Positions 6,338-13,481 of a stretch of 19,683 bases of DNA are shown piece after piece. The position numbers were made by a program, and so were the translations under genes. Positions within the stretch are counted from its first letter, which is position 1. The number at the start of each line of letters is the position of its first letter. This stretch comes from Saprospiraceae bacterium UBA7328 (GTDB lineage: Bacteria; Bacteroidota; Bacteroidia; Chitinophagales; Saprospiraceae). Where the stretch lies: assembly GCA_002471345.1 (NCBI GenBank), contig DKPS01000156.1:1-19683 (forward strand), given 5' to 3'. Below the pieces are notes generated by a model. That model was given only the letters and a program-made list of their open reading frames with translations. It did not search any database and was not told where the DNA came from.

Positions 6338-7418
6338 TCACTTGCCATCCCACATTAGAAACGCATTTAGGAAACCATCTAAATCACCATTTAAAACTGC
6401 ATCAGTATTGTTGTTCTGATGATTAGTTCTATGGTCTTTTACCCTTCTATCATCCAGTACATATGATCTGATTTGTGATCCCCACTCATTTTTCATTTTC
6501 TTAGATTCGACTTCATCCCTTTCAGCAAGTTGTTTCTGAATTTCAATTTCATAAAGCCTAGATTTTAAACCTACTAATGCCTTTTCCCTATTCATATGTT
6601 GAGATCGCTCCTCTTGGCATTCTACGGCAATTCCAGTAGGAAGATGCCGGACTCTTACTGCAGACTCTGTTTTGTTCACATGTTGTCCACCTGCTCCACT
6701 TGCTCTAAATGTATCCCATTCTATATCAGCAGGATTGATCTCAATTTCTATACGATCATCTACCATAGGGTGAACAAAAACTGAAGCAAATGAGGTCATC
6801 CTTTTTCCCTGAGCATTGTAAGGGCTTACTCTGACCAATCGATGAACTCCATTCTCACCTTTAATCATGCCATAGACATAGTCACCTGTAATTTCAATTT
6901 CAACTGATTTGACCCCAGCTACATCTCCTCCTACCCTATTTAGTTCCTTTACTTTATGCCCACTTCTTTCACCCCACATTACATACATTCGATACAACAT
7001 TTCGGCCCAGTCACATGCCTCTGTGCCTCCAGCACCAGCATTAATCTCAAGTATCGCTGATAGTTCATCTTCCGGCCTATTGAGTGTTGATTTAAATTCA
7101 GCCTCATCTAAGGTTTTAAGCACATCCTTATATGATGCTTCTACCTCTTCCTCAGTGCTTTCTCCTTCTTGTCTGAATTCTTCGAGCAGTTCTAACTCCT
7201 CAACTTTAATACGTATAGTGTCATATTGGAGGATCCAATTCTCATGAATTTTGATCTCCTTGAGAATAACCTCAGCCCTCTTTGGATTATTCCAAAAGTT
7301 GGGATCTAAAGACTCATTTCGTTTATCTTCTAATTCGTGTGTTCGTCTATCGACGTCAAAGATACCTCCTCAGGTCTGACAGTCGACCTTGCAGAGCTTT
7401 AAATTGCTCACTAGTCAT
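6338..7418 (-). CDS. prfB: Peptide chain release factor 2, expressed by programmed +1 frameshift
   Basis: RF2 reads UGA and UAA stop codons and triggers peptide release. The gene starts at the ATG at 7416-7418 and reads 20 codons ([20 protein letters not shown]). It then meets an in-frame TGA (7358-7356). Skipping one T continues the frame from GAC at 7357 to the TGA at 6340-6338, giving 359 residues, close to the E. coli length of 365. After the shift the protein continues [13 protein letters not shown]. The catalytic GGQ motif is at 243-245 within [12 protein letters not shown]. The stop-recognition tripeptide reads SPY at 198-200, where E. coli has SPF. A frame opening at GTG 7123 is only the distal part. 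The FKBP lipoprotein gene ends 47 bp upstream, so this is probably the last gene of that operon. Confidence 0.96.
7355..7370 (-). promoter_or_regulatory. RF2 programmed +1 frameshift site
   Basis: The minus strand reads AGGAGGTATCTTTGAC: an internal Shine-Dalgarno AGGAGG (7370-7365), three bases, the slippery CTT codon (7361-7359), then TGA followed by C. Spacing and slippery codon are the same as in E. coli prfB. When RF2 is scarce the ribosome pauses at TGA and slips forward one base, so RF2 controls its own level. The Shine-Dalgarno is a perfect six-base match to the usual anti-SD. Confidence 0.95.
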
Positions 7419-7465
7419 TGTCCTTCTTTTTTATTAGGTACAAATAATTCTGAAATCAATATTGA

Positions 7466-8356
7466 TCAATAAAACATTTCTTCAAACTCTACATAAAAAT
7501 ATAAGTCAGATCCTGGAGGAATACTAGCTCCTGATCCTCTTTCTCCATATCCCATATCAGACGGAATGAATAGACTTGCTTTAGTGCCTACAGGAAATAA
7601 CATAAATCCTTCATCCCATCCTTGGATAACAGCTCCTCTTCCTAGCCTAAAAGAATAGGCCCTTCCTTTTGAAAAAGAATCGTCAAAACGGTTTCCGTTT
7701 GATTGAAGTGCCCCATAATATTGGGCACTTACCATTCGATCTTTTGCAGGCATTTCACCAGTACCGAGTTCATGAACTAGGTATCCCAGACCATTTTCTA
7801 GGTAGCTCAATTGAATTTTGCCTGATTTTACGCTATTTATGGTTTCTTCAGCCAATGCTTCAATTTCTGGTAGCCGCGCTTTGTTCGCTGTCATTTGTGC
7901 CAAATCTTTTGCTCTTTCTTCCTCTACTCGTGCATTATATGCTCCTTCAGACAAGATTTCTTTAAGAACAAGAACATATTCCAAATAGACTAGCTCCTCA
8001 TATCCATCAGAAAGATCAGGAATTGAATCTCTAGGAATAATTATTCCTACACTGTCATTCAATGACATTTGTCTTAGTGCATCTGGGATTGGGTTTTGCC
8101 TGTAGGTAGTACTACTAGCAATTGGAATCTTTATACTAGGCATTCTTTTTTGTTTCCGATAAGACTGAAGAACATTCTTTTTATCATCTAGAATATCCAT
8201 TTGGAAATATGCATACTCACCAGGTTGTGGTTTAATACCACTTTCATTAGAGTAAAAAATCAAATCAAAGCTGCTAGCTTTTTTACCATTCTCACTCTGG
8301 CAATTCATCAGTAAAGTGATGATAATACCAAATACTAGCCATTGTAATAATCTCAT
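7466..8356 (-). CDS. FKBP-type peptidyl-prolyl cis-trans isomerase lipoprotein
   Basis: The product is predicted to be an exported prolyl isomerase that helps fold envelope proteins. Residues 1-18 are a hydrophobic signal segment ending in LLMNC. Cys19 would be the lipid-bearing residue, though Asn before Cys is not the classical lipobox. The C-terminal FKBP domain (about 190-294) is complete, with YYGALQSNGNRFDDSF (213-228), VIQGWDEG (243-250) and GYGERGSGASIPPGSDLYFY (269-288). Residues 40-134 look like a second, degenerate FKBP-like domain, and a charged helical linker joins the two. The architecture recalls the GldI-type isomerases of gliding Bacteroidota, but I cannot assign that name. 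The ATG overlaps the TGA stop of the DHH phosphoesterase gene upstream (ATGA), so the two are translationally coupled. prfB follows 47 bp later. Confidence 0.92.
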   Translation of the reverse strand: MRLLQWLVFGIIITLLMNCQSENGKKASSFDLIFYSNESGIKPQPGEYAYFQMDILDDKKNVLQSYRKQKRMPSIKIPIASSTTYRQNPIPDALRQMSLNDSVGIIIPRDSIPDLSDGYEELVYLEYVLVLKEILSEGAYNARVEEERAKDLAQMTANKARLPEIEALAEETINSVKSGKIQLSYLENGLGYLVHELGTGEMPAKDRMVSAQYYGALQSNGNRFDDSFSKGRAYSFRLGRGAVIQGWDEGFMLFPVGTKASLFIPSDMGYGERGSGASIPPGSDLYFYVEFEEMFY

Positions 8357-9372
8357 AATTCTACTTTCTCAATATACTTAGGTAATAAGCTTTTGAATGT
8401 ATTTATAGTTTCTTCAATTCCTTCTTTTGATGTTCCTCCAGAAGCATTTTTATGACCTCCTCCACTAAAATGGTTTCTAGCTATATCCTGAACAGAGATA
8501 TCACCTTTGGACCTTAATGACATTCTGATTGTGCCATGCATATCTCGTATGAACAGAGCCATTTTAATTCCCTTGATCATCAAAATGTAGTTTACCACTC
8601 CTTCTGTGTCCCCTCTAGATATCTGATATTTTTTATAGTCGGAAGCGTCTAAATAAATTATACCCGTAGAATATTCGGGTATAAGTTCCATCCTGTTGCG
8701 AAGACAATGTCCCAGGAGTATCATTTGACCTTCTGTCCAGGCATTAAAAATATTATCCTGTACTTGATAATCGTCAACTCCTATCTTTTTCAATTCACCA
8801 GCAACTCTGTAGGTTTCAGGATTTGTAGCATATTTAAAAGATCCTGTATCTGTTATAATTCCTGTAAACAAACAAGTACCAATGTTGGTATCTAATTTCT
8901 TTATTTCCCCTAATTCTTCGATAAATTGATAGACCATCTCACAAGTAGAACTAGCAGAAGTGTCTGACATGACAAAATCAGCAAAAGGCTCTGGGTCAAG
9001 GTGATGATCAATCATCACATATTTCTTCTTTTTTAGATCCAGCAGGATAGGTGCTATTCTTTCTATTCTATCAAATGCATTAAAATCTAGGCAAAATATC
9101 AATTCCGAATTAGTGAGGATTTCTGTAGTCCGTTGAGGATGAAGATCATAAACTATTGCATCTTTAATAGTAGGCAAAAATTCAAATGCAGGAGGATATT
9201 CACTAGGAAGTATAAGGTGTACGCTATGCCCTTTCTTTCTTAAAAAAAGTGCTAAACCTAGTCCTGAGCCTAAGGCATCACCATCAGGATTCCTATGCAC
9301 AATGATGGCAATAGTGGTTGGTATTTTAAGAATATCTTTTAGCTGATCCAGCCCTTCCATATAATTTTTCAA
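8353..9372 (-). CDS. nrnA: DHH/DHHA1 phosphoesterase, NrnA-like oligoribonuclease / pAp phosphatase
   Basis: NrnA-type enzymes degrade very short RNAs to mononucleotides and dephosphorylate pAp, using Mn ions in the cytoplasm. The 339-residue length and domain order fit this group. The DHH domain has motif I HRNPDGDALGS (26-36), an acidic residue in CLDFNAFDR (Asp96), the name-giving DHH at 122-124 within MIDHHLDP, and ITDTGSF with Asp175. The DHHA1 domain carries the substrate motif GGGHKNASGG (304-313). All metal ligands are present. The same family includes cyclic-dinucleotide phosphodiesterases, so the substrate is inferred. It is the first gene of a group with the FKBP lipoprotein (4-bp overlap) and prfB. 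A promoter-like box lies 11 bp upstream. pnp nearby would supply the short RNAs that this type of enzyme finishes. Confidence 0.9.
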   Translation of the reverse strand: MKNYMEGLDQLKDILKIPTTIAIIVHRNPDGDALGSGLGLALFLRKKGHSVHLILPSEYPPAFEFLPTIKDAIVYDLHPQRTTEILTNSELIFCLDFNAFDRIERIAPILLDLKKKKYVMIDHHLDPEPFADFVMSDTSASSTCEMVYQFIEELGEIKKLDTNIGTCLFTGIITDTGSFKYATNPETYRVAGELKKIGVDDYQVQDNIFNAWTEGQMILLGHCLRNRMELIPEYSTGIIYLDASDYKKYQISRGDTEGVVNYILMIKGIKMALFIRDMHGTIRMSLRSKGDISVQDIARNHFSGGGHKNASGGTSKEGIEETINTFKSLLPKYIEKVEL

Positions 9373-9383
9373 ATGAGCAGCCG

Positions 9384-9391
9384 CGAAGGTA
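9384..9391 (-). promoter_or_regulatory. Possible -7 promoter element of the nrnA operon
   Basis: On the minus strand TACCTTCG followed by CGG matches seven of eight positions of TAnnTTTG. It stands 11 bp before the ATG at 9372, so the leader would be very short. No convincing TTTG is found 20 bp upstream. The box shares its CCTTYGCG core with the rpsO and pnp boxes. Confidence 0.4.
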
Positions 9392-9436
9392 TATAAAATA
9401 ACCGCTCCAGACTGAGATAATAGTTTGTAATTATCA

Positions 9437-9444
9437 TATTTTCG
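9437..9444 (+). promoter_or_regulatory. Possible -7 promoter element of ndk
   Basis: TATTTTCG, followed by CG, matches seven of eight positions of TAnnTTTG and lies 23 bp before the ndk ATG. A TTTG at 9424-9427 is too close to be the -33 box, so the call rests on the -7 part only. The 95-bp gap is divergent, with the nrnA box on the other strand. Confidence 0.35.
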
Positions 9445-9467
9445 CGCCCAAAATAAAAATAGAATTA

Positions 9468-9887
9468 ATGGCAGGTAATATCACCTTCACTATGATCAAA
9501 CCAGATGCTGTAAAAGCCGGAAATATTGGTAATGTTTTAGCAATGGTCAATAATGCTGGTTTCAGGATCAAAGCAATGAAATATACTAAATTGAGTGCAG
9601 AAAAGGCTGGAGAGTTCTATGCTGTGCATAAAGAGAGACCATTTTATGGAGAACTGGTCGAATTCATGAGTTCAGGGCCAATAGTTGCAGCAGTATTAGA
9701 AAAAGATAATGCGGTAGAAGACTATAGAAAGCTTATTGGTGCAACAAATCCTGCTGAAGCTGCAGATGGTACTATCAGAAAGTTATATGCCACGAGTATT
9801 GGCGAGAATGCTGTCCACGGAGCAGATTCTGATGAGAATGCATTAATTGAAGCTAATTTTCATTTTGCTGGAACTGAAATGTTCTAA
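9468..9887 (+). CDS. ndk: Nucleoside diphosphate kinase
   Basis: Ndk balances the cellular NTP and dNTP pools by moving the gamma phosphate from ATP to other nucleoside diphosphates through a phosphohistidine. The 139-residue protein has the family hallmarks: TMIKPDAV near the start (Lys11), HKERPFY at 54-60, and the active-site loop with NAVHGADS, where His117 is the phosphorylated residue. Length and motifs are normal. The next ATG would remove conserved strand 1, so the ATG at 9468 is the start. It is transcribed away from the nrnA operon and toward the DEAD-box helicase gene. Only 22 bp separate the two stop codons, and its terminator lies inside the helicase coding region. Confidence 0.98.
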   Translation: MAGNITFTMIKPDAVKAGNIGNVLAMVNNAGFRIKAMKYTKLSAEKAGEFYAVHKERPFYGELVEFMSSGPIVAAVLEKDNAVEDYRKLIGATNPAEAADGTIRKLYATSIGENAVHGADSDENALIEANFHFAGTEMF

Positions 9888-9897
9888 TACAGAAACT

Positions 9898-9916
9898 AAA
9901 AAAATAGATTTATCTA
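9898..9916 (-). terminator. Possible terminator of the helicase gene
   Basis: Overlapping the helicase stop codon, TAGA (9916-9913) pairs with TCTA (9908-9905) around a 4-nt loop on the minus strand, and a run of seven T follows (9904-9898). The stem is short and AT-rich. The GC-rich hairpin just upstream (9921-9939) may help to halt transcription. Confidence 0.4.
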
Positions 9917-11190
9917 CGAGGGCCTCCTTTTCGGGGGCCTTTTCTATTTCCTCCAGATCTTCCACCATGACCTCTTCCTCCTCCTTGGTTTCTGCCACCT
10001 TTACCACCAGATCTTCCGCCATAACTTCTGCCTCTAGGTTTAGGATCCCATTCTGGACTTTTGCCAATTTCAGGTGGAATAGGAACTTTTGGCACTTCTG
10101 ACTCTATTAATCGCTCTATTCTTTTGAGCTTATACATATCGTCTGTATTCACAAGAGTGAGTGCAACCCCTGTGCTATCTGCTCTAGCTGTTCTGCCAAC
10201 TCGATGTACATAATCTTCTCCATCACTAGGTACGTCGTAGTTGATGACTAGGTTAATGCCTTTGATATCAATACCTCTACTTAATACGTCAGTAGCAACT
10301 AAAACTCTTGTTTGTTTAGATTTAAACTTCCTCAAAGCATCTTCCCTATCCTTCTGAACTAAATCAGATGAAACGGCTTTTACTTCATATTTTGAATTAT
10401 AGAGACCGCGGACAATATTATTTACATTCTTTTTAGTACCTGTAAAGATGATGATGCTTTCATAAGAGGGTTTTTGATCAATTAAATATTTGATCAATGA
10501 TGTCTTGTGTTCATCATGAACTAAATAGGCGGCCTGAAGTGCACCTGCAGCTGGCTTAGACACTGCAAGTCTGATCTCCGCGTGATCAATTAGAATATTT
10601 TGAGCTAGTTTTTTGATCTTAGGAGGGAATGTGGCACTGAATAAAAGTGTTTGTCTTTTTCCTGGTAGTGCTTTTACAATGCGCTGAATATCCTCAAAGA
10701 ATCCCATATCCAACATTCTATCTGCTTCATCCAGAATAAGGAATTCTACAGATGAGAAATCAGCATAACCCATATTCAAATGTGAAATGAGTTTTCCAGG
10801 GGTAGCTACGATTATATCGGTACCGTTTTTAAGTGCTTCCTTTTCTTCATGAAATTCGGCTCCAGATCCTCCACCATAAATAGAAATACTACTTACTCCA
10901 GCAAAATAGGAGAAGCCCTGAACCTGTTGTTCTATTTGCATTGCTAGTTCTCTGGTAGGAGCAATTACAAGTGTCTTTATTCCATCTTTAGGTTTATCAG
11001 TAAGTATATTAAGGATAGGAAGAATAAACGCAGCAGTTTTACCTGTACCCGTCTGGGCACATGCTAATATGTCCTTGCCATCCAAAATAATAGGAATAGC
11101 TTGCTCTTGAATTGGAGTAGCATTTTCAAAACCCATGAATGATATGGCCTCTTGAAGTGCTTCATTCAGTCCCAATTCTTTAAATGTCAT
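9910..11190 (-). CDS. DEAD-box ATP-dependent RNA helicase, RhlE-like, with RGG-rich tail
   Basis: DEAD-box helicases unwind short RNA duplexes using ATP and act in ribosome assembly, RNA decay and cold growth. The 426-residue protein has a complete two-domain core: Q motif with TPIQ (25-28), Walker A AQTGTGKT (45-52), PTREL (78-82), TPGKL (130-134), DEAD (154-157), SAT (185-187), then IIFTGTKK, VLVATDVLSRGIDI and YVHRVGRTARA in the second RecA domain. From about 384 to the end it has a Gly- and Arg-rich tail with GGR and RGG repeats, a common RNA-binding extension. The core most resembles RhlE-type proteins, but paralogues are many and I do not assign a symbol. The ATG at 11190 leaves the Q motif intact. 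It converges on ndk. Confidence 0.95.
   Translation of the reverse strand: MTFKELGLNEALQEAISFMGFENATPIQEQAIPIILDGKDILACAQTGTGKTAAFILPILNILTDKPKDGIKTLVIAPTRELAMQIEQQVQGFSYFAGVSSISIYGGGSGAEFHEEKEALKNGTDIIVATPGKLISHLNMGYADFSSVEFLILDEADRMLDMGFFEDIQRIVKALPGKRQTLLFSATFPPKIKKLAQNILIDHAEIRLAVSKPAAGALQAAYLVHDEHKTSLIKYLIDQKPSYESIIIFTGTKKNVNNIVRGLYNSKYEVKAVSSDLVQKDREDALRKFKSKQTRVLVATDVLSRGIDIKGINLVINYDVPSDGEDYVHRVGRTARADSTGVALTLVNTDDMYKLKRIERLIESEVPKVPIPPEIGKSPEWDPKPRGRSYGGRSGGKGGRNQGGGRGHGGRSGGNRKGPRKGGPRR
9918..9943 (+). terminator. Rho-independent terminator of ndk, inside the helicase gene
   Basis: GGCCTCC (9921-9927) pairs with GGGGGCC (9933-9939) with one T-G pair, around the loop TTTTC. G-T and A-T pairs extend the stem outward. 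A T-run follows at 9940-9943, then CTATTTC. It lies 30 bp past the ndk stop. On the other strand the same bases encode the last Lys, Arg, Pro and Gly residues of the helicase tail. Confidence 0.75.
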
Positions 11191-11248
11191 CTAGCATATA
11201 AGTTTACAAGTTCATCTCAGAAAAGTCTGGGTGCTATGCAGCTTACTC

Positions 11249-11256
11249 CAAGTATA
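11249..11256 (-). promoter_or_regulatory. Weak candidate -7 element of the helicase gene
   Basis: On the minus strand TATACTTG matches seven of eight positions of TAnnTTTG and lies 58 bp before the helicase ATG. No TTTG appears at the -33 distance. The region upstream is very AT-rich, so a chance match is possible. Confidence 0.25.
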
Positions 11257-11311
11257 AAGTGTAAATATTAAAATAATATGATATGTATTGGCAGAAACGG
11301 TCGATTATTAA

Positions 11312-11344
11312 CAAAAAAGCATATCCTTTCCCAAAGATATGCTT
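11312..11344 (-). terminator. Rho-independent terminator after the secreted-protein gene
   Basis: AAGCATATC (11317-11325) and GATATGCTT (11336-11344) form a perfect 9-bp stem with a 10-nt loop. On the minus strand six T in a row cover the end of the stem and the bases after it. It lies 50 bp past the stop of the gene at 11395 and should close the acs - MATE - secreted protein run. It also separates that run from the helicase gene. Confidence 0.85.
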
Positions 11345-11394
11345 CACTAACAAATTGCTAAATCAAGAACTGAACTATGAATCTTTGTTTGCTC

Positions 11395-12030
11395 TTATTG
11401 GTTCAAACTGGCTAATTCTTCTTGGTACTCTAGGTCTGTAAGAGTAGTGGGTAATATTAAATCTTGTTTGGTTGGTGCAGATTCTATCACTGTAAATGCT
11501 CTGCTGTACTTATTAGTAATGCCATCTTCAGCTAAAACTATTGCATCTATAGAAACATCTTTATTCTTTTTATTAAAGCAAACTGACTGAACTGAAAGAG
11601 TTTCTGTCGGATGGATAAGACCATCAAACAAATAATCATAATCCAAATTCACATTATAGTTTACATATCCTAAGTTGTCTTCAAATGACAACTGAGCTCC
11701 ACCTTTTTTAGATAGATTACTTTCTTCTGATATGATTTCTAAGCTATAAGAACTTGGAGCTGTACCTTCAGATAGAGTAATATTATCAATAGATAAGTTC
11801 TTTGAATCGTAAAACAATCTTACATTTTGCCCTAAGATCTTAATCTCTTCATTGTTGTTATTGGTGATTTCTACATCAGCACAAATGGATTCTTCATTTT
11901 CAGAAGTAATGCTAAGAGTTGTAGAAAGATTAGACTGTGTATATCCTAAAACCTGAACCATCATCACCAAGAAGAAGATTGTTACCGTTTTCATACCTAC
12001 TTTATTCAAAATATTTTTTAGCTTATTCAT
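11395..12030 (-). CDS. Predicted secreted protein of unknown function
   Basis: I do not recognise this 211-residue protein. It has an export signal: a basic start, a hydrophobic stretch at about 16-30 (TIFFLVMMVQVLGY) and a likely cleavage after the following Thr-Gln-Ser. Translation may start at Met1 or at Met13 (11994), which gives a more typical signal peptide. The mature part is acidic and Asn/Ser/Thr rich, with alternating beta-strand pattern, for example QNVRLFYDSKNLSIDNITL (69-87), which recalls cohesin- or adhesin-like beta sandwiches. Two cysteines (50 and 151) could form a disulfide. No type IX secretion tail is evident. It follows the MATE gene by 98 bp and is followed by a strong terminator. 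Confidence 0.8.
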   Translation of the reverse strand: MNKLKNILNKVGMKTVTIFFLVMMVQVLGYTQSNLSTTLSITSENEESICADVEITNNNNEEIKILGQNVRLFYDSKNLSIDNITLSEGTAPSSYSLEIISEESNLSKKGGAQLSFEDNLGYVNYNVNLDYDYLFDGLIHPTETLSVQSVCFNKKNKDVSIDAIVLAEDGITNKYSRAFTVIESAPTKQDLILPTTLTDLEYQEELASLNQ

Positions 12031-12128
12031 ATAGCAGACAACAGGTAAGGATTCACCCCTTATCCCATTTATGGTAATTATTAGATCTTAATATCCTATA
12101 ATGTGAATAACCAACCCAATAAAGAAAA

Positions 12129-13481
12129 CTAGTTGGGCAAAACCTTACTCTTTTTCCAAAAACGCCAAGTCAATAACGAGGATGATATGACTAATCCAAC
12201 AACTAGACCTAGCCAAATACCTACCGGACCTAAATCAAAATAAAATGTTGAGAAGTATGAAAATGGCAAGCCGAATATCCAATAGGCAACAAAAGTGATA
12301 AAAGTGGGCACCTTTACATCTTGCAGACCTCTTAAAGCTCCAAGTGTCACAACCTGTATTCCATCGGGAATCTGAAATATAGCAGCAGCTATGAGTAATG
12401 TAGAAGCAATAGAAATCACATTCACATCATTGATATAAAATGTGGGAAGTACATTTCTGAACAAGACCATTATTAGAGCAAACACGAACATGATAAGCAC
12501 TACTTGATAAATACTACTGAGTCCTGCTCTTCGAACGCCTAAAGCATTCTTTTCACCAAGCCTGTTTCCTACTCTTATAGTAGCAGCCATTCCGAGTCCA
12601 GAACATATTAAAAAAGTCACTGCTGACATGTTTATAGCAATCTGATGCGCTGCTTGTGCATCTTTACTTACTACACCCATGAGGAGAGCCGCTCCCGCAA
12701 ATCCAGAAACTTCAAAAAACATCTGCAAGGAGGTGGGAAATCCTATCTTGAATAAATCATCAAAAAATTTCTTCCTAAGTTTTAGTGCATTGACTTTTAA
12801 TAGATTCCACAATCTCTTCCTTTGAAATATTAAAACAAAAATGATCAATAGCATAAGTATCCTAGCTAAGAGCGTACTCACTGCTGCTCCTCTTACACCA
12901 AGATTAGGAGCTCCCCAATTTCCAAAGATGAACATGTAGTTCATTATAATATTAGCAACATTAGCCACAATGATGGCGATCATAGGAATCAAAGTATTAG
13001 ATAATCCATCAGCAAAACATCTGAATGATTGAAATAGCATCATTGGAATCATGGCATAAGCAGTGATTCGTATATATGGTATTGCTAATTGGACTACTTC
13101 TGGGTCATGACCTAAATAGCCAATAAATGGAACTATAAGCTCAATTGATAATATCGAAAATGCTGCATAGACTAAGTTTATGATCAAACTATGATAGAAA
13201 TACACCCCTACTCGTCTATGTTGATTCGCACCATCTGCTTTGGCTAAAAGAGGAGGCAATGCAAAAGAAATACCCGTACCCACAATTATAAATACTATGC
13301 ATATTGATATGGCTAACGATACAGATGCTAATGAGGCAGATCCAAGACGACCCACCATGAGATTGTCTACCACATTAACAATGACTTGCCCTAATTGACC
13401 GGTCATTATTGGAGTAGCTAGTTTTATATTCTTTCGGAAGTCATCGCGGTACTCTGTGAGGAATCCTGCGATATTGATCAT
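12129..13481 (-). CDS. MATE family multidrug efflux transporter
   Basis: MATE proteins export organic cations and drugs across the inner membrane using a Na+ or H+ gradient. The 450-residue protein is strongly hydrophobic, with about 12 membrane segments in two six-helix halves. The first helix carries the family pattern TPIMTGQLGQVIVNVVDNLM (23-42), followed by VGRLG. The length is typical for the NorM/DinF branches, and the substrate cannot be read from the sequence. The ATG overlaps the TGA of acs (ATGA), and AGGAG stands 4 bp upstream, made by the last acs codons. So it is probably translated together with acetyl-CoA synthetase. A link between acetate activation and this transporter is not known to me. 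Confidence 0.94.
   Translation of the reverse strand: MINIAGFLTEYRDDFRKNIKLATPIMTGQLGQVIVNVVDNLMVGRLGSASLASVSLAISICIVFIIVGTGISFALPPLLAKADGANQHRRVGVYFYHSLIINLVYAAFSILSIELIVPFIGYLGHDPEVVQLAIPYIRITAYAMIPMMLFQSFRCFADGLSNTLIPMIAIIVANVANIIMNYMFIFGNWGAPNLGVRGAAVSTLLARILMLLIIFVLIFQRKRLWNLLKVNALKLRKKFFDDLFKIGFPTSLQMFFEVSGFAGAALLMGVVSKDAQAAHQIAINMSAVTFLICSGLGMAATIRVGNRLGEKNALGVRRAGLSSIYQVVLIMFVFALIMVLFRNVLPTFYINDVNVISIASTLLIAAAIFQIPDGIQVVTLGALRGLQDVKVPTFITFVAYWIFGLPFSYFSTFYFDLGPVGIWLGLVVGLVISSSLLTWRFWKKSKVLPN

Noticed and set aside
6338..7123. prfB read as a 261-residue gene starting at GTG 7123
   Set aside because: Conserved RF2 sequence continues upstream through the frameshift site to the ATG at 7418, so the shorter form lacks its N-terminal domain only because of the programmed shift.
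7356..7358. In-frame TGA as a sign of a prfB pseudogene
   Set aside because: It is part of the classical AGGAGG-N3-CTT-TGA-C recoding signal and the downstream frame is intact.
9843..10101. Open frames on both strands over the end of the helicase gene
   Set aside because: The Ser/Thr-rich or Glu/Val-rich translations are artefacts of the repetitive Gly-Arg codons of the helicase tail.
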